The notes: a model not told the origin generated them from the letters alone. 64,000 bases of DNA from Acetobacter sp. (GCF_022483985.1 NZ_JAKVME010000001.1:1612001-1676000); one strand, 5' to 3'. Positions 44,583 through 54,065 are shown, counted from the stretch's first letter. Translations and numbers: made by a program.

Positions 44583-45953
44583 TCAGCACTCTGGGAAACG
44601 GACTGCCAGCCCCCCCAGAGAGGTCTCCTTGTAGCGACTGCTCATGTCTTTTCCGGTCTCGTACATTGTCTTGATCACGTCATCGAGAGAGACATGATGG
44701 GAACCATCTCCCCGCATGGCCAGCGAGGCGGCGTTGATCGCCTTGATCGCGCCGAACGCGTTACGCTCGATGCATGGGATCTGCACCAGACCACCCACCG
44801 GGTCACAGGTCATGCCGAGATGATGCTCCATCCCGATCTCCGCCGCGTTCTCGACTTGCGCCGCTCCCGCCCCCAGAGCAGCGGACAGACCCGCCGCCGC
44901 CATGGAACAGGCAACGCCTACCTCCCCCTGACACCCCACCTCGGCCCCGGAAATCGAGGCGTTTCGCTTGAACAGACCGCCGATGGCGACAGCCGTCAGA
45001 AGGAAATCACGCTCACCGGCCCGCGATGCACCTGCACTGTAATCACGATAATACCTGAGCACCGCAGGAACGACGCCCGCCGCGCCATTGGTCGGGGCCG
45101 TCACAATGCGCCCACCCGCCGCATTCTCCTCATTCACCGCAATGGCGAACAGGCTGACCCAATCCATGATCTCATGGGCCGTGCGGACATTACGAAACCG
45201 GTCCGCCTCCAACCGGTCACGGATGGCTGGCGCACGTCGCTGCACCCCCAGACGACCGGGCAGCACGCCTTCCGTCCTCATGCCACGGTCCACACACGCC
45301 ATCATTACGTCGATGATACGATCCACATAGGCCAGCACTTCTTCTACAGGACGCAGGGCGCTTTCGTTGGCCAGCACAATCTCGGGGATACTGAGACCGC
45401 TGCGCCGCGCGCAGGAGAGAAGCTGCGTGCCGCTACGAAAATCGAACGGCACATTGACGCTCTGCGGCACAGCCTCCGCGTTTTTATCCTCCGGCACGAC
45501 AAAACCACCGCCGATAGAGCAGTAACGACGGATCAGAACGGCCTTTCCATCCCCGTCCGTAGCAAGGAACTGGAGTGTGTTGGGATGAACCGGCGGTATG
45601 GTGTCCTTGTCAAAGATAATGTCTTTGTCAGGATCGAACGTGAAAATACAACCACGCGGACCAAGCTCGTGCGTCTCACGAGCACGCACAAGAATGGTCT
45701 CGGCCTCATCAGGATCAACCATGTCGGGATGCAGTCCACCCAGACCGAGAATAACGGCGCGGTCGGTGGCATGCCCTACTCCGGTCCATGCCAGAGAGCC
45801 ATAAAGCGTGACCCGGACGTGCAGCGGATGGACTGCATCAGCTGCAAGCACGGCCAGTTCGGTGACGAACTCCGCGGCAGCTTTCATGGGACCAACTGTA
45901 TGGGAAGAGGAAGGACCAATGCCGATCTTGAAGATTTCAAATACACTGATCAT
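44583..45953 (-). CDS. sdaA: L-serine ammonia-lyase (serine dehydratase)
   Basis: This 456-residue single-chain enzyme deaminates serine to pyruvate. The N-terminal motif [19 protein letters not shown] and the C-terminal iron-sulfur region with [17 protein letters not shown] and [16 protein letters not shown] are intact, giving the cysteines of the catalytic [4Fe-4S] cluster. It is on the same strand as the gbc and sox operons and lies between them. Metabolically it is the last step of choline-to-pyruvate catabolism in this cluster; it releases ammonia and transiently 2-aminoacrylate. Confidence 0.95.
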   Translation of the reverse strand: MISVFEIFKIGIGPSSSHTVGPMKAAAEFVTELAVLAADAVHPLHVRVTLYGSLAWTGVGHATDRAVILGLGGLHPDMVDPDEAETILVRARETHELGPRGCIFTFDPDKDIIFDKDTIPPVHPNTLQFLATDGDGKAVLIRRYCSIGGGFVVPEDKNAEAVPQSVNVPFDFRSGTQLLSCARRSGLSIPEIVLANESALRPVEEVLAYVDRIIDVMMACVDRGMRTEGVLPGRLGVQRRAPAIRDRLEADRFRNVRTAHEIMDWVSLFAIAVNEENAAGGRIVTAPTNGAAGVVPAVLRYYRDYSAGASRAGERDFLLTAVAIGGLFKRNASISGAEVGCQGEVGVACSMAAAGLSAALGAGAAQVENAAEIGMEHHLGMTCDPVGGLVQIPCIERNAFGAIKAINAASLAMRGDGSHHVSLDDVIKTMYETGKDMSSRYKETSLGGLAVRFPEC

Positions 45954-46103
45954 GGCGAGCTTTCCGATATCCCTTTACGCAGTCCACACAGGACTCACAC
46001 TGAAAGCGCCTTGCGGGCCATTCCTGCGCGATACCGTCAGGCCGCCGCCCCGAAGCATCTCCATCAGCTTAAATGTGCCCACTCAAACTGGCGAAGACGC
46101 CCT

Positions 46104-46134
46104 GCTCTTCCCAACCGGAACGGGTGGGAAGAGC
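46104..46134 (+). terminator. Plus-strand terminator with no plus-strand gene before it
   Basis: GCTCTTCCCA (46104-46113) and TGGGAAGAGC (46125-46134) form a perfect 10-bp stem with an 11-base loop, then GGTTTTTA. The T-run is on the plus strand, yet both flanking genes run on the minus strand. It may stop antisense transcription towards soxG. Confidence 0.5.
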
Positions 46135-46159
46135 GGTTTTTATAAACATTATTGAAATC

Positions 46160-46192
46160 GAGCATTTTTCCGAAATGGACGGAAAAGCGCTC
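46160..46192 (-). terminator. Hairpin after the sox operon
   Basis: GAGC-TTTTCCG type arms (46160-46172 and 46180-46192) pair at 11 of 13 positions around a 7-base loop, 10 bases past the soxG stop. On the minus strand GATTTC follows. A plausible terminator of soxBDAG. Confidence 0.45.
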
Positions 46193-46202
46193 AATAACGC
46201 CC

Positions 46203-46742
46203 TTACCAGACTGCGTCGAGCGCCGCCGCATCCATCATGGCGGACATGTACGGTCCGAAGGACCGCCAGACTTCCAGATGAAACGTGTTTTCAGCCGTGC
46301 GCCAGACCATACCGTCAGCTTTGCCGAACAGCGTGCGCGTGACCATCCCAACCGGGAAGGACCGTTCGCGCAGGTCAAGCGGACTCAACGCCGCCAGCGT
46401 GTCGCGCAGCTTTTCACCTTCCAGAGTCCAGCCGATCTGACGCTCGGAAACCTCAACCAGACTGTGTGGCACGCTGGCGAGATAGCCGGTCACGGCCTCA
46501 GGCAATCCGGCATCGCCCGTGATGATGAACAACTCCTGCGGCGCAAGACGCAACAGCGTGCAGTCACCGACGACAGCGCTTTGCAGCATGTCCGGAGTGC
46601 CAGCGAGACCGAAAGCTCCGGCCACGCCTTCCAGCATGGCCTTCCGCCCCTGAAGGGCGAAACGACGCCCCCCTTTGAGTGGTGTGGCCGTGAACCCGGC
46701 GCGAGAGACGGAAAGGGTGTTGGGGGCAAGTGCGTCAGACAT
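46203..46742 (-). CDS. soxG: Sarcosine oxidase gamma subunit
   Basis: This 179-residue small subunit of heterotetrameric sarcosine oxidase starts at the ATG at 46742 (MSDALAPNTLSV), overlapping the soxA stop by eight bases. A start at 46766 is possible but lies inside soxA. The C-terminal blocks LVEVSERQIGWTLEGEKLRD, LDLRERSFPVGMVTRTLFGK and FHLEVWRSFGPYM are typical of SoxG. It has no cofactor of its own and supports assembly of the complex. Confidence 0.9.
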   Translation of the reverse strand: MSDALAPNTLSVSRAGFTATPLKGGRRFALQGRKAMLEGVAGAFGLAGTPDMLQSAVVGDCTLLRLAPQELFIITGDAGLPEAVTGYLASVPHSLVEVSERQIGWTLEGEKLRDTLAALSPLDLRERSFPVGMVTRTLFGKADGMVWRTAENTFHLEVWRSFGPYMSAMMDAAALDAVW

Positions 46743-49700
46743 TGAGGCGGGCTCCTTCCGCGTCATAGAACACCGGGCTGGTGACGGTGACCGGGATCAC
46801 CTTGTCTTCCATCGGCACATAGAGTGTTTCGCCCATACGGGCGCGGCCACCGGAAATCATGGCGAGCGCGATGGACCGACCCAGCGTTGCGCTGTGATAG
46901 GACGAGGTGACATGTCCGATCTTTTTCATCGGGATGACCTCGTTCGGGTTTGCGACAAGCTGCGCGCCCTCTTCCAGCACTTCCTGCGGCGCCTGCGTGT
47001 AGAGGCCGACAAGCTGGTAACGGTCCGGGTCCTGCATCGCCGGAAGCGCCAGCGAGCGCTTGCCGACAAAGTCCTTTTTCAGCTTGCTGACCGCCCAGCC
47101 ACAGCCTGCATCATCCGGCGTCGCCGTGCCGTCGGTTTCCTGACCGACGATGATGTAACCTTTTTCGGCGCGCAGAACGTGCATCGTCTCCGTGCCGTAA
47201 GGCGTCATGCCGTAGGGTTTGCCCGCCTCCCAGATGCGCTCCCACACTTCCCGCGCCCGGCTCGGCGGCACATTCACCTCGAAGCCGAGTTCACCGGAGA
47301 AGCTGACACGGAACAGACGCATCGGAATTCCGCCGATGCTGCCTTCCACGACGCTCATATGCGGCATGGTCTCGTGCGAGATATCAAGACCGTCCACCAA
47401 CGGCGCGAGAACCTCACGCGCTTTCGGACCCTGCACCGCAATGACGGACCATTCTTCCGAAGTGGAGGTCAGCCAGACATCAAGGTCCTGCCATTCGGTC
47501 TGGAGATAATCCTCCATCATGTTCAGGACACCTGCCGCACCGCCTGTCGTGGTGGTGACGTGGAAGCGGTCCTGCGCGATGCGTCCGACCACGCCGTCGT
47601 CATAAACGAAGCCGTTTTCACGGCACATCAGACCATAGCGGCACTTGCCGACGCCCAGCTTGGTCCAGGCGTTGACATACATCCGGTTCATGAACTCGGC
47701 GGCGTCAGGTCCGACAACCTCGATCTTGCCCAGTGTGGAGGCATCGAAAATGCCAACACTCTTGCGGACAGCGAGACATTCACGGGCCACGGCGGCATCC
47801 ATGTCCTCGCCCGGCTGCGGGAAGTAGCGGGCGCGACGCCAGAGACTGACATCCTCGAAGACCGCGCCCTTGCTGCGGGCCCACGGGTCGATCGGCGTGC
47901 GACGGTCCGGATCGAACTCATTACCCCGCTCGTGCCCGCTGAACGCACCGAATGTCACCGGCGTATAAGGCGCACGGAACGTGGTCAGACCAATCTGCTG
48001 TTTCGGGCGTCCCAGCGCATGGGAGGCAATGCCGAGCGCATTCAGGTTCGAGGTCTTGCCCTGATCCGTCGCCATACCGGTCGTGGTGTAACGCTTGATA
48101 TGTTCGATCGACTGGAAGCCCTCACGCACAGCGAGCTTGACGTCCTTGGCCGTCACGTCGTTCTGGTAATCGACGAACGCCATGGCCATCAGGCCCTTAC
48201 CGCGACGGGGCAGCGCACCGGTGAAGCCACCACGACCGATGGCGTCGCTGGTCACTTCCCACAATGGAAGTTCGACTTCGCCGTCACAGCCAGCATCTTT
48301 CGCGGCAGCCGCTCCGGATTTCAGGCCATCGGCCAGCACTTCGCCAAGGTCGTAGATGCCGCGGCATGAACCGACTGAGCGCTCTTCCTGCGTGGACTCG
48401 CCGGGCAGATAGACATCGAGTTCCGGGCTGTAGATCACCTTGCCCTTGGACTGGGAGAACAGGTGCAGGCTCGGTGTCCAGCCACCCGCCATGAGCAGCA
48501 GGTCGCAACTGTAGTTCTTACCCTCGCCTACATCGCCACCCGGAAGAACCGGCGCGAGCTCGACACTGTGAATACGCTGCGAACCGTGCGCGCGCTGGAC
48601 CGTGCTGTTGACCAGAACCGGGATGCCAGCCGCCCTCGCCTTGCGGAGCAGTTCGGAATCCGGCTTCGGACGGATATCGGCGATGGCAGCGATTTTCACA
48701 CCCGCCTCAAGCAGGTCGAGCGCCACGCGATAGGCGCTGTCGTCCGCCGTGGCGATGACAGCCTTGCGACCGCAGGCGACGCCATACCGGTTGAGATAGG
48801 TCTGGGCCGCGCTGGCGAGCATGACGCCCGGACGGTCATTGCCTTCAAACACCAGCGGACGCTCGATCGCACCAGACGCAATGACCACCTGTTTCGCGCG
48901 CACCTGCCACAGACGCTCGCGCGGCGTAGCCGGGTTCGGTGCGCTCAGATGGTCGGTCATGCGCTGGTTGAGCGCGACCATGTTGTGCGGGCCGTAGTTG
49001 AAGACCGTGGTGCGGGTGAACAGCCTCACGTTCGGCATGGTCTTCAGTGCGGCAACCGTGCGCTCGACCCATTCGGATGCAGGCAGACCGTCGATACGGG
49101 ACGTGCGATCGAACAGCAGGCTGCCACCGAATTCCGCCGTCTCGTCAGCCAGCATAACTTCCGCACCGGCTTTCGCCGCAGCAAGAGCCGCAGCCAGACC
49201 GGATGCGCCGCCGCCCGCCACCAGCACATCACAGAACGTATACTGGAAGGCATAGTGATCCGGATCAGGCTCGGTCGGAGCGACACCCAGACCGGCGGAG
49301 CGGCGGATAACCGGCTCATAGACTTTGGTCCAGAAATTACGCGGCCACATAAAGGTTTTGTAGTAGAAGCCCGATGGCAGCAGTGGCGAGGCCAGATTGT
49401 TCACCGCACCCATGTCGAACTGGAGACAGGGGAAACGGTTCTGGCTCTGCGCCTTCAGACCGTCATAAATCTCGACCTGCGTGGCGACGAGGTTCGGCGT
49501 CTGCAAGGCAGGCCCCGAACCGACCGCGACAATGGCGTTCGGCTCATCGGAGCCGGCGGAAATCGGACCGCGTGGACGGTGATATTTAAAGGACCGGCCC
49601 ATCAGGTGAACGCCGTTCGCCAGCAGGGCGGAAGCGAGCGTATCGCCCTCAAACCCTTCGAAGCTCCGGCCATCAAACGTGAAGCGCACCGGGCGACGCG

Positions 49701-49755
49701 AATTGACGCGGCCGCGACCAGGAACGCGCGCAGAAGCGCGGGACAAGCGGCTCAT
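46735..49755 (-). CDS. soxA: Sarcosine oxidase alpha subunit
   Basis: This 1006-residue subunit has an N-terminal 2Fe-2S-like region (RSFEGFEGDTLASALLANG). A dinucleotide-binding domain follows (DVLVAGGGASGLAAALAAAK near residue 175). The C-terminal ~400 residues are a glycine-cleavage T-protein-like domain (GKIEVVGPDAAEFMNRMYVN, FSGELGFEVNVP), where the methylene group is passed to tetrahydrofolate. The complex oxidises sarcosine to glycine, giving 5,10-methylene-THF or formaldehyde and H2O2. It overlaps soxD by four bases and soxG by eight. Confidence 0.96.
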   Translation of the reverse strand: MSRLSRASARVPGRGRVNSRRPVRFTFDGRSFEGFEGDTLASALLANGVHLMGRSFKYHRPRGPISAGSDEPNAIVAVGSGPALQTPNLVATQVEIYDGLKAQSQNRFPCLQFDMGAVNNLASPLLPSGFYYKTFMWPRNFWTKVYEPVIRRSAGLGVAPTEPDPDHYAFQYTFCDVLVAGGGASGLAAALAAAKAGAEVMLADETAEFGGSLLFDRTSRIDGLPASEWVERTVAALKTMPNVRLFTRTTVFNYGPHNMVALNQRMTDHLSAPNPATPRERLWQVRAKQVVIASGAIERPLVFEGNDRPGVMLASAAQTYLNRYGVACGRKAVIATADDSAYRVALDLLEAGVKIAAIADIRPKPDSELLRKARAAGIPVLVNSTVQRAHGSQRIHSVELAPVLPGGDVGEGKNYSCDLLLMAGGWTPSLHLFSQSKGKVIYSPELDVYLPGESTQEERSVGSCRGIYDLGEVLADGLKSGAAAAKDAGCDGEVELPLWEVTSDAIGRGGFTGALPRRGKGLMAMAFVDYQNDVTAKDVKLAVREGFQSIEHIKRYTTTGMATDQGKTSNLNALGIASHALGRPKQQIGLTTFRAPYTPVTFGAFSGHERGNEFDPDRRTPIDPWARSKGAVFEDVSLWRRARYFPQPGEDMDAAVARECLAVRKSVGIFDASTLGKIEVVGPDAAEFMNRMYVNAWTKLGVGKCRYGLMCRENGFVYDDGVVGRIAQDRFHVTTTTGGAAGVLNMMEDYLQTEWQDLDVWLTSTSEEWSVIAVQGPKAREVLAPLVDGLDISHETMPHMSVVEGSIGGIPMRLFRVSFSGELGFEVNVPPSRAREVWERIWEAGKPYGMTPYGTETMHVLRAEKGYIIVGQETDGTATPDDAGCGWAVSKLKKDFVGKRSLALPAMQDPDRYQLVGLYTQAPQEVLEEGAQLVANPNEVIPMKKIGHVTSSYHSATLGRSIALAMISGGRARMGETLYVPMEDKVIPVTVTSPVFYDAEGARLNV

Positions 49756-50057
49756 CGTGCAGCCTCCGCAGCCTGTTCCGGAGTGACCTCCGGACGGGGC
49801 TGTCCGATTTCATAAGTGACAACGAAACGATCCGTCCGCGTGTCGCGGATGGCGTTGAAGAAACGGTTACAGCCGTGAGCATGACGCCAACGCTCGGCGA
49901 TCAGCCCTTTCGGGTTGTCGCGCATGTAGAGAAACTGAGCCCATTCCTCATCGGTCAGGCTCATGGGGTCCTGCGGGCGGTCGATATGAGCCTCGCCCCC
50001 GTTTGAAAACTCGACTTCGGCTCGTTCCCCGCAATACGGGCAGCGGATCAGCAGCAT
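49752..50057 (-). CDS. soxD: Sarcosine oxidase delta subunit
   Basis: This 101-residue subunit starts at MLLIRCPYCGERAEVEFSNG (50057) with GAGGAG upstream; the frame is open further but without family features. It has the conserved zinc-type CPYCG and later HGCNRFFN, and the block EEWAQFLYMRDNPKG. It lies between soxB and soxA as in other proteobacteria and overlaps soxA by four bases. Confidence 0.93.
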   Translation of the reverse strand: MLLIRCPYCGERAEVEFSNGGEAHIDRPQDPMSLTDEEWAQFLYMRDNPKGLIAERWRHAHGCNRFFNAIRDTRTDRFVVTYEIGQPRPEVTPEQAAEAAR

Positions 50058-50144
50058 GATGCACTCGCTCCTCGGAGCAGACCAGATGTGAAAACCTGTG
50101 CCGTTATCGGCGATGATTCCTGAAGCATGGGGCGACACACCATC

Positions 50145-51401
50145 TCAGTGCGCCACCGCCGCCGCCGCCGCTTCGTCGATCATCACACCGTCACGGAAAC
50201 GCTCGATGGTGAAAGGCGCGTTGATCGGATGCGGCTCGTCCTTCGCGATGGTCCAGGCCAGAAGGTTGGCCGCACCCGGCGTCGCCTTGAAGCCGCCCGT
50301 TCCCCAGCCACAGTTGACGTAAAGCCCCGGTACCGAGGTCTTCGCCGTGATCGGTGAACGGTCGGGGGTGTTGTCCGTGATGCCGCCCCACGAACGCATC
50401 ATGCGCAGGCGGCGGAACATCGGGAACAATTCGCAGATTGCCGCCAGCGTTTCGGCCGGAATATGCAACCCGCCGCGCTGGGTATAGGACACATAGGAGT
50501 CCGTGCCCGCGCCGATCACCATCTCCCCCTTGTCGGACTGGCTGATATAGGCGTGGATGGTGTTGGACATGACGATGGTCGGGAACGCAGGCTTCACCGG
50601 CTCGGACACAAGCGCCTGAAGCGGGTTGCTCTGCAACGGCACGCGGATGCCCGCCATCGCCATGACAACGGAACTGTGTCCGGCAGCGGAAACGCCGATC
50701 TTCTTCGCGCCAATCGTGCCTTTTGTCGTTTCGACACCAGTGACAGCGCCGTCCGGTCCTCGATTGATGCCGGTCACTTCGCAATTCTCGATGATATCGA
50801 CGCCCATGTCGCTGGCGGCGCGCGCAAAGCCCCACGCCACGGCATCGTGACGGGCCGTGCCTGCACGACGCTGAAGCGCGCCACCCAGCACGGGATAACG
50901 AATATTGGAAGAAATATTCAGCGGCGGGCAGAACTCTTTCGCCTCTTCGGGCGACAGCCACTCATTGTCGATTCCGTTCAGACGATTGGCATGAACGTGG
51001 CGCTTGAACACCTGCACGTCATGCACGGTGTGAGCGACCATCAGGCATCCACGTTGACTGAACATGACGTTATAGTTCAGTTCCTGCGAGAGATTTTCCC
51101 ACAGTTTCAGCGAGTGCTCGTAATAGGACGAACTTTCGTCGAACAGGTAGTTCGAACGGATGATAGTGGTGTTTCGCGCGGTATTACCGCCCGCCAGCCA
51201 GCCACGCTCGATCACGGCGATGTTACGCAGCCCATGCTGTTTGGCGAGGTAATAGGCCGCGCCAAGCCCGTGGCCGCCACCGCCAACAATGACAATATCA
51301 TAAGCCTTCTTTGGCTGCTCGACGGAGCGCCATTGCGGCTTCCAGCCCAGATGGCCACCGAGAGCCTTTCTGGCCAGGGAAAGAGCAGAAAATCGTTCCA
51401 T
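50145..51401 (-). CDS. soxB: Sarcosine oxidase beta subunit
   Basis: This 418-residue flavoprotein holds the sarcosine oxidation site. The FAD motif [20 protein letters not shown] starts at about residue 34. The segment [17 protein letters not shown] contains the histidine expected to carry the covalent flavin of this family. The C-terminal part reads [18 protein letters not shown] and [16 protein letters not shown]. It is the first gene of soxB-D-A-G, 87 bases before soxD. A 13-mer shared with the bet promoter lies about 90 bases upstream. Confidence 0.96.
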   Translation of the reverse strand: MERFSALSLARKALGGHLGWKPQWRSVEQPKKAYDIVIVGGGGHGLGAAYYLAKQHGLRNIAVIERGWLAGGNTARNTTIIRSNYLFDESSSYYEHSLKLWENLSQELNYNVMFSQRGCLMVAHTVHDVQVFKRHVHANRLNGIDNEWLSPEEAKEFCPPLNISSNIRYPVLGGALQRRAGTARHDAVAWGFARAASDMGVDIIENCEVTGINRGPDGAVTGVETTKGTIGAKKIGVSAAGHSSVVMAMAGIRVPLQSNPLQALVSEPVKPAFPTIVMSNTIHAYISQSDKGEMVIGAGTDSYVSYTQRGGLHIPAETLAAICELFPMFRRLRMMRSWGGITDNTPDRSPITAKTSVPGLYVNCGWGTGGFKATPGAANLLAWTIAKDEPHPINAPFTIERFRDGVMIDEAAAAAVAH

Positions 51402-51487
51402 ATCCGTCCCGCATCACAACAGGTTTATGAAGCGAGCATGCGCCCCGCACTCAGCGGTCGCTGGTCAGGATCAGACGTGAAACTTGA

Positions 51488-51536
51488 ATAAAGACGACAT
51501 GGTGAAAATTTTTATCGTATTCGAAACGAACGACAT
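51488..51536 (-). promoter_or_regulatory. Repeated ACGACAT motifs upstream of soxB
   Basis: ATAAAGACGACAT (51488-51500) is identical to 16732-16744 before betI-betB. TATCGTA follows at 51513-51519 and a second ACGACAT at 51530-51536. The gbcA upstream region has ACGACAT and TATCGTA in the same order. The gap 51402-51747 holds no gene. Binding by GbdR or the second AraC-type regulator is a guess. Confidence 0.4.
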
Positions 51537-51709
51537 TGGCAGCGCCTGTCATTCTCAGGCCGCTGAAGACAACCAAACGGATAAGATGATGATTCTGTTT
51601 GCAGGAACATGCGGCGGGACTGAAAAACTTCAGATCCTGAGAGGCGCTGCAACTCTCTTCACTGACCGGGCCAGAATAAAAGGAATTATCCAAAATACGG
51701 CAGAGAAAT

Positions 51710-51740
51710 CTCCCGCCTGCACAAAACCGGCAGACGGGAG
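51710..51740 (-). terminator. Terminator downstream of ridA
   Basis: CTCCCGCCTGC (51710-51720) and GCAGACGGGAG (51730-51740) pair except for one mismatch, with a 9-base loop, 8 bases past the ridA stop. Minus-strand AGATTTC follows. Confidence 0.6.
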
Positions 51741-51747
51741 GGATGCA

Positions 51748-52098
51748 TTATTTCGTCGTGACCAGCATGATCTCAACAAGCATCTGCGGGTCAGCCATCA
51801 CCGCCTGAACACAGGCGCGGGCCGGTGCGCCATTCTCCGGGAGCCATGCGCTCCAGATCTCGTTCAGCGCGGTGCGGTCATTGATATCCTTCAGCCAGAT
51901 CTGGGCCTGCAGGATGCGGGTCTTGTCCGTGCCGTGCTCTTCCAGAAGCGCATCAAGCTGCTCAAGGATATCCTGCGTCTGGCCTTTGGCGTCTTTCGTC
52001 AGGTCACGGGCGACCATTCCCTGCGTAAAGACAAAGCCATGATATTCGACGGCTTTAGACAGAATCTGGTTCGGTTCGGTGCGAATGATCTTGCTCAT
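51748..52098 (-). CDS. ridA: RidA-family enamine/imine deaminase
   Basis: This 116-residue protein starts at MSKIIRTEPNQILSKAVEYH (52098). The frame is open to 52317 but the extension has no family match, and AGAGAG precedes the ATG. The family core is QTQDILEQLDALLEEHGTDK, and the active-site arginine is in APARACVQAVMA. RidA hydrolyses reactive enamines such as 2-aminoacrylate, which serine dehydratase produces. This one is of the YjgH/Rid type rather than certain RidA proper. It lies upstream of soxB on the same strand but is separated by a terminator-like hairpin. Confidence 0.88.
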   Translation of the reverse strand: MSKIIRTEPNQILSKAVEYHGFVFTQGMVARDLTKDAKGQTQDILEQLDALLEEHGTDKTRILQAQIWLKDINDRTALNEIWSAWLPENGAPARACVQAVMADPQMLVEIMLVTTK

Positions 52099-52417
52099 GA
52101 TGCCAGCTCTCTTTCTTTGTGGCAGGTTGACAGGCGCATTCTTAACAAATTTACGCGTCGTATCACAATCGGCGGCGCCACAATCAAAAGACGTCGATAC
52201 GCGCCGGAAGCCGCCCAGTCCCACGCCTCCGCCGGAATACTCACGATTCCGGTCCGTCAACAGCGATACGGCTTCTGACCGTGGAGGCTCTTTAGACGCG
52301 AGTTGATGACAGAACACGTCTTGTGGAACTGCGGCCCCATTCGGTCCTCAGAGCTTTTCAATCTTCATGGAAGACCTATAGTGAACGTTCTGCAAGAAAG
52401 ATGAAATCCGCAAACGA

Positions 52418-53227
52418 ATGTCCCTGCCCCCTGATGCTCCGCCAGAACTCTCCGCTGTCTATCGTGGTGAAAAAATGCCGTGCTTCGGACTGCTGGCATC
52501 CGGCATCGAGAGCGGCTGGCTACCTCAGGTAAAACCAGCTCACGGCAACATTCTGCCGGAAGGCATTCCACACCGTATCGCCCAGTACTGGCATTCGCCC
52601 ACTCTACCGGAAGAGGTGAGGCACGCTGTCGACACCATGCAGGCCCATAATCCGGGCTTCACGCATCATCTGGTCTGTGATGAGACGGCCAGAGCCTTCA
52701 TTCAGCAGCATTACGGAAAAGAAAAGGCACGTCTGTTCGACGCCTGCTTTCACGCCACAATGCGCTCTGATTTCTGGCGTCTGTGCGACCTTTACGAGCA
52801 CGGCGGAATCTATGTCGACGTTGACACCACCGCTCATGCTCCTCTGGCACGCATTGCCGCCGGAGCGACTTTCAACTGCATGCTGACATATGCCATCGGT
52901 CGCCCCTGGTGCATCAACAATGGCTTCATCATTGCAACACCAAGAAATCCGCTGATACACGCCATTCTGACGCTCATGTTCGACAACGTCTCCCGTTTTG
53001 TCCGCACGCACCAGTTTGAGAATGTGTGGGTCGAGACAGGGCCGGGTGTCACCACAATGGCGACAATGCGCTGGCTGGCGAAGCAGTCTATCGATCAGGG
53101 CGTTTTACCCACGGCAAGCGGCCTGCTGTTTCGGCCCTATTCCGCCGTTACTGAAGCCTTCAATGATGCGGATATGGCCTACAAGGCACGTCCGGAAGGA
53201 AACTGGCGAGGCGCCACCCCAACGTGA
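52418..53227 (+). CDS. Glycosyltransferase of the GT32/OCH1-like type
   Basis: This 269-residue protein has the sugar-transferase DxD region RSDFWRLCDLYEHGGIYVD followed by VDTTAHA. The IPHRIAQYWHS opening and the acceptor-side motif WCINNGFIIATPRNPLIH are typical of the Gly_transf_sug family. It likely adds a hexose to a surface glycan or glycolipid. No signal peptide is evident. The start at 52418 lacks a clear ribosome-binding site, so the N-terminus is uncertain. Neighbouring genes are not glycan genes, so context gives no substrate. Confidence 0.8.
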   Translation: MSLPPDAPPELSAVYRGEKMPCFGLLASGIESGWLPQVKPAHGNILPEGIPHRIAQYWHSPTLPEEVRHAVDTMQAHNPGFTHHLVCDETARAFIQQHYGKEKARLFDACFHATMRSDFWRLCDLYEHGGIYVDVDTTAHAPLARIAAGATFNCMLTYAIGRPWCINNGFIIATPRNPLIHAILTLMFDNVSRFVRTHQFENVWVETGPGVTTMATMRWLAKQSIDQGVLPTASGLLFRPYSAVTEAFNDADMAYKARPEGNWRGATPT

Positions 53228-53306
53228 TTTCAGGCCGGACAGGTGCCGATTGATTCCCTTCGAGCCCAAACTGGTCTAAAGCTCCTCATATGAACAGCTT
53301 TTATGA

Positions 53307-54065
53307 ATGGCTCCCGAAATGAGTCGCGTTTCCATTGAACTGGTCCCCCGGGACGCGGAGACTCTCGAACGGGAGGTGCAGGAACTGCGCTCGTGCCTGC
53401 CTTTCGTCGATACAATCAACATTCCCGATATTCAGCGCTTTTCGCTTCGTAGTTGGGATGCCGCCGACATGGTCCGGGACAGATTCAATTCCGCGATTCC
53501 GCATATCCGGGCCATTGATATTGATCCCAAGGGACCTCTTCCCGGTCTGGACCGCCCCGATCTGACGGAAATCCTTATCATCAAAGGCGATCCGCCAGCG
53601 GATCTCAGCCGCCGCGTATTCCCCAACTCCTCTGATTCCATCATCCGACGCTATCAGCGTGAAGCGCCGCATCTGAAAATCTACGCTGCCTTTGACCCCT
53701 ACCGACGTGCTCCTTATCAGGAACTGGAAGAGCTGGCGCGCAAACGGGACGCCGGGGCCTGCGGTTTCTTTACCCAGCCTCTTTTCGATATGAGGATGCT
53801 CGATCTCTGTCGGGAATGGCTGCGCGACGAAACTGTTTTCTGGGGTTTCTCGCCCGTTATCGGCCCAAAATCGCGATCCTACTGGGAAACGACAAACCAT
53901 ATTGTCTTTCCGCATGATTTTGCTCCCACTCTTGAGGAGAATATTGCATTTGCCCGAAAGGCCATTCGTAGTGTGCGGGCGGATGGAGGTTCCGTCTATC
54001 TGATGCCGCTCAGAGTGAAGCTGCCAAGTTATCTTGCCCCCCTTGCCGATATCCTGAAGAAATGA
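53307..54065 (+). CDS. Methylenetetrahydrofolate reductase-like protein
   Basis: This 252-residue protein is a shortened MetF-type barrel. SIELVPRD at the N-terminus keeps the catalytic glutamate position, and EILIIKGDPPAD keeps the GDxP aspartate motif. GACGFFTQPLFDMR corresponds to the substrate-side GADFxxTQ segment. Typical MetF is ~290 residues. A second ATG at 53319 (MSRVSIELVP) may be the real start. It may use the 5,10-methylene-THF made by sarcosine oxidase or GlyA, or bind folate for another purpose. It is 79 bases after the glycosyltransferase. Confidence 0.75.
   Translation: MAPEMSRVSIELVPRDAETLEREVQELRSCLPFVDTINIPDIQRFSLRSWDAADMVRDRFNSAIPHIRAIDIDPKGPLPGLDRPDLTEILIIKGDPPADLSRRVFPNSSDSIIRRYQREAPHLKIYAAFDPYRRAPYQELEELARKRDAGACGFFTQPLFDMRMLDLCREWLRDETVFWGFSPVIGPKSRSYWETTNHIVFPHDFAPTLEENIAFARKAIRSVRADGGSVYLMPLRVKLPSYLAPLADILKK

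Noticed and set aside
44694..46145. 483-codon plus-strand frame over sdaA
   Set aside because: Antisense to a complete serine dehydratase with conserved cysteines; no recognisable protein. The plus-strand terminator at 46104 lies inside the end of this frame, which prompted a second look, but the frame still has no family support.
46675..48369. 564-codon plus-strand frame over soxA
   Set aside because: soxA is complete and in an overlapping operon; the frame is a shadow.
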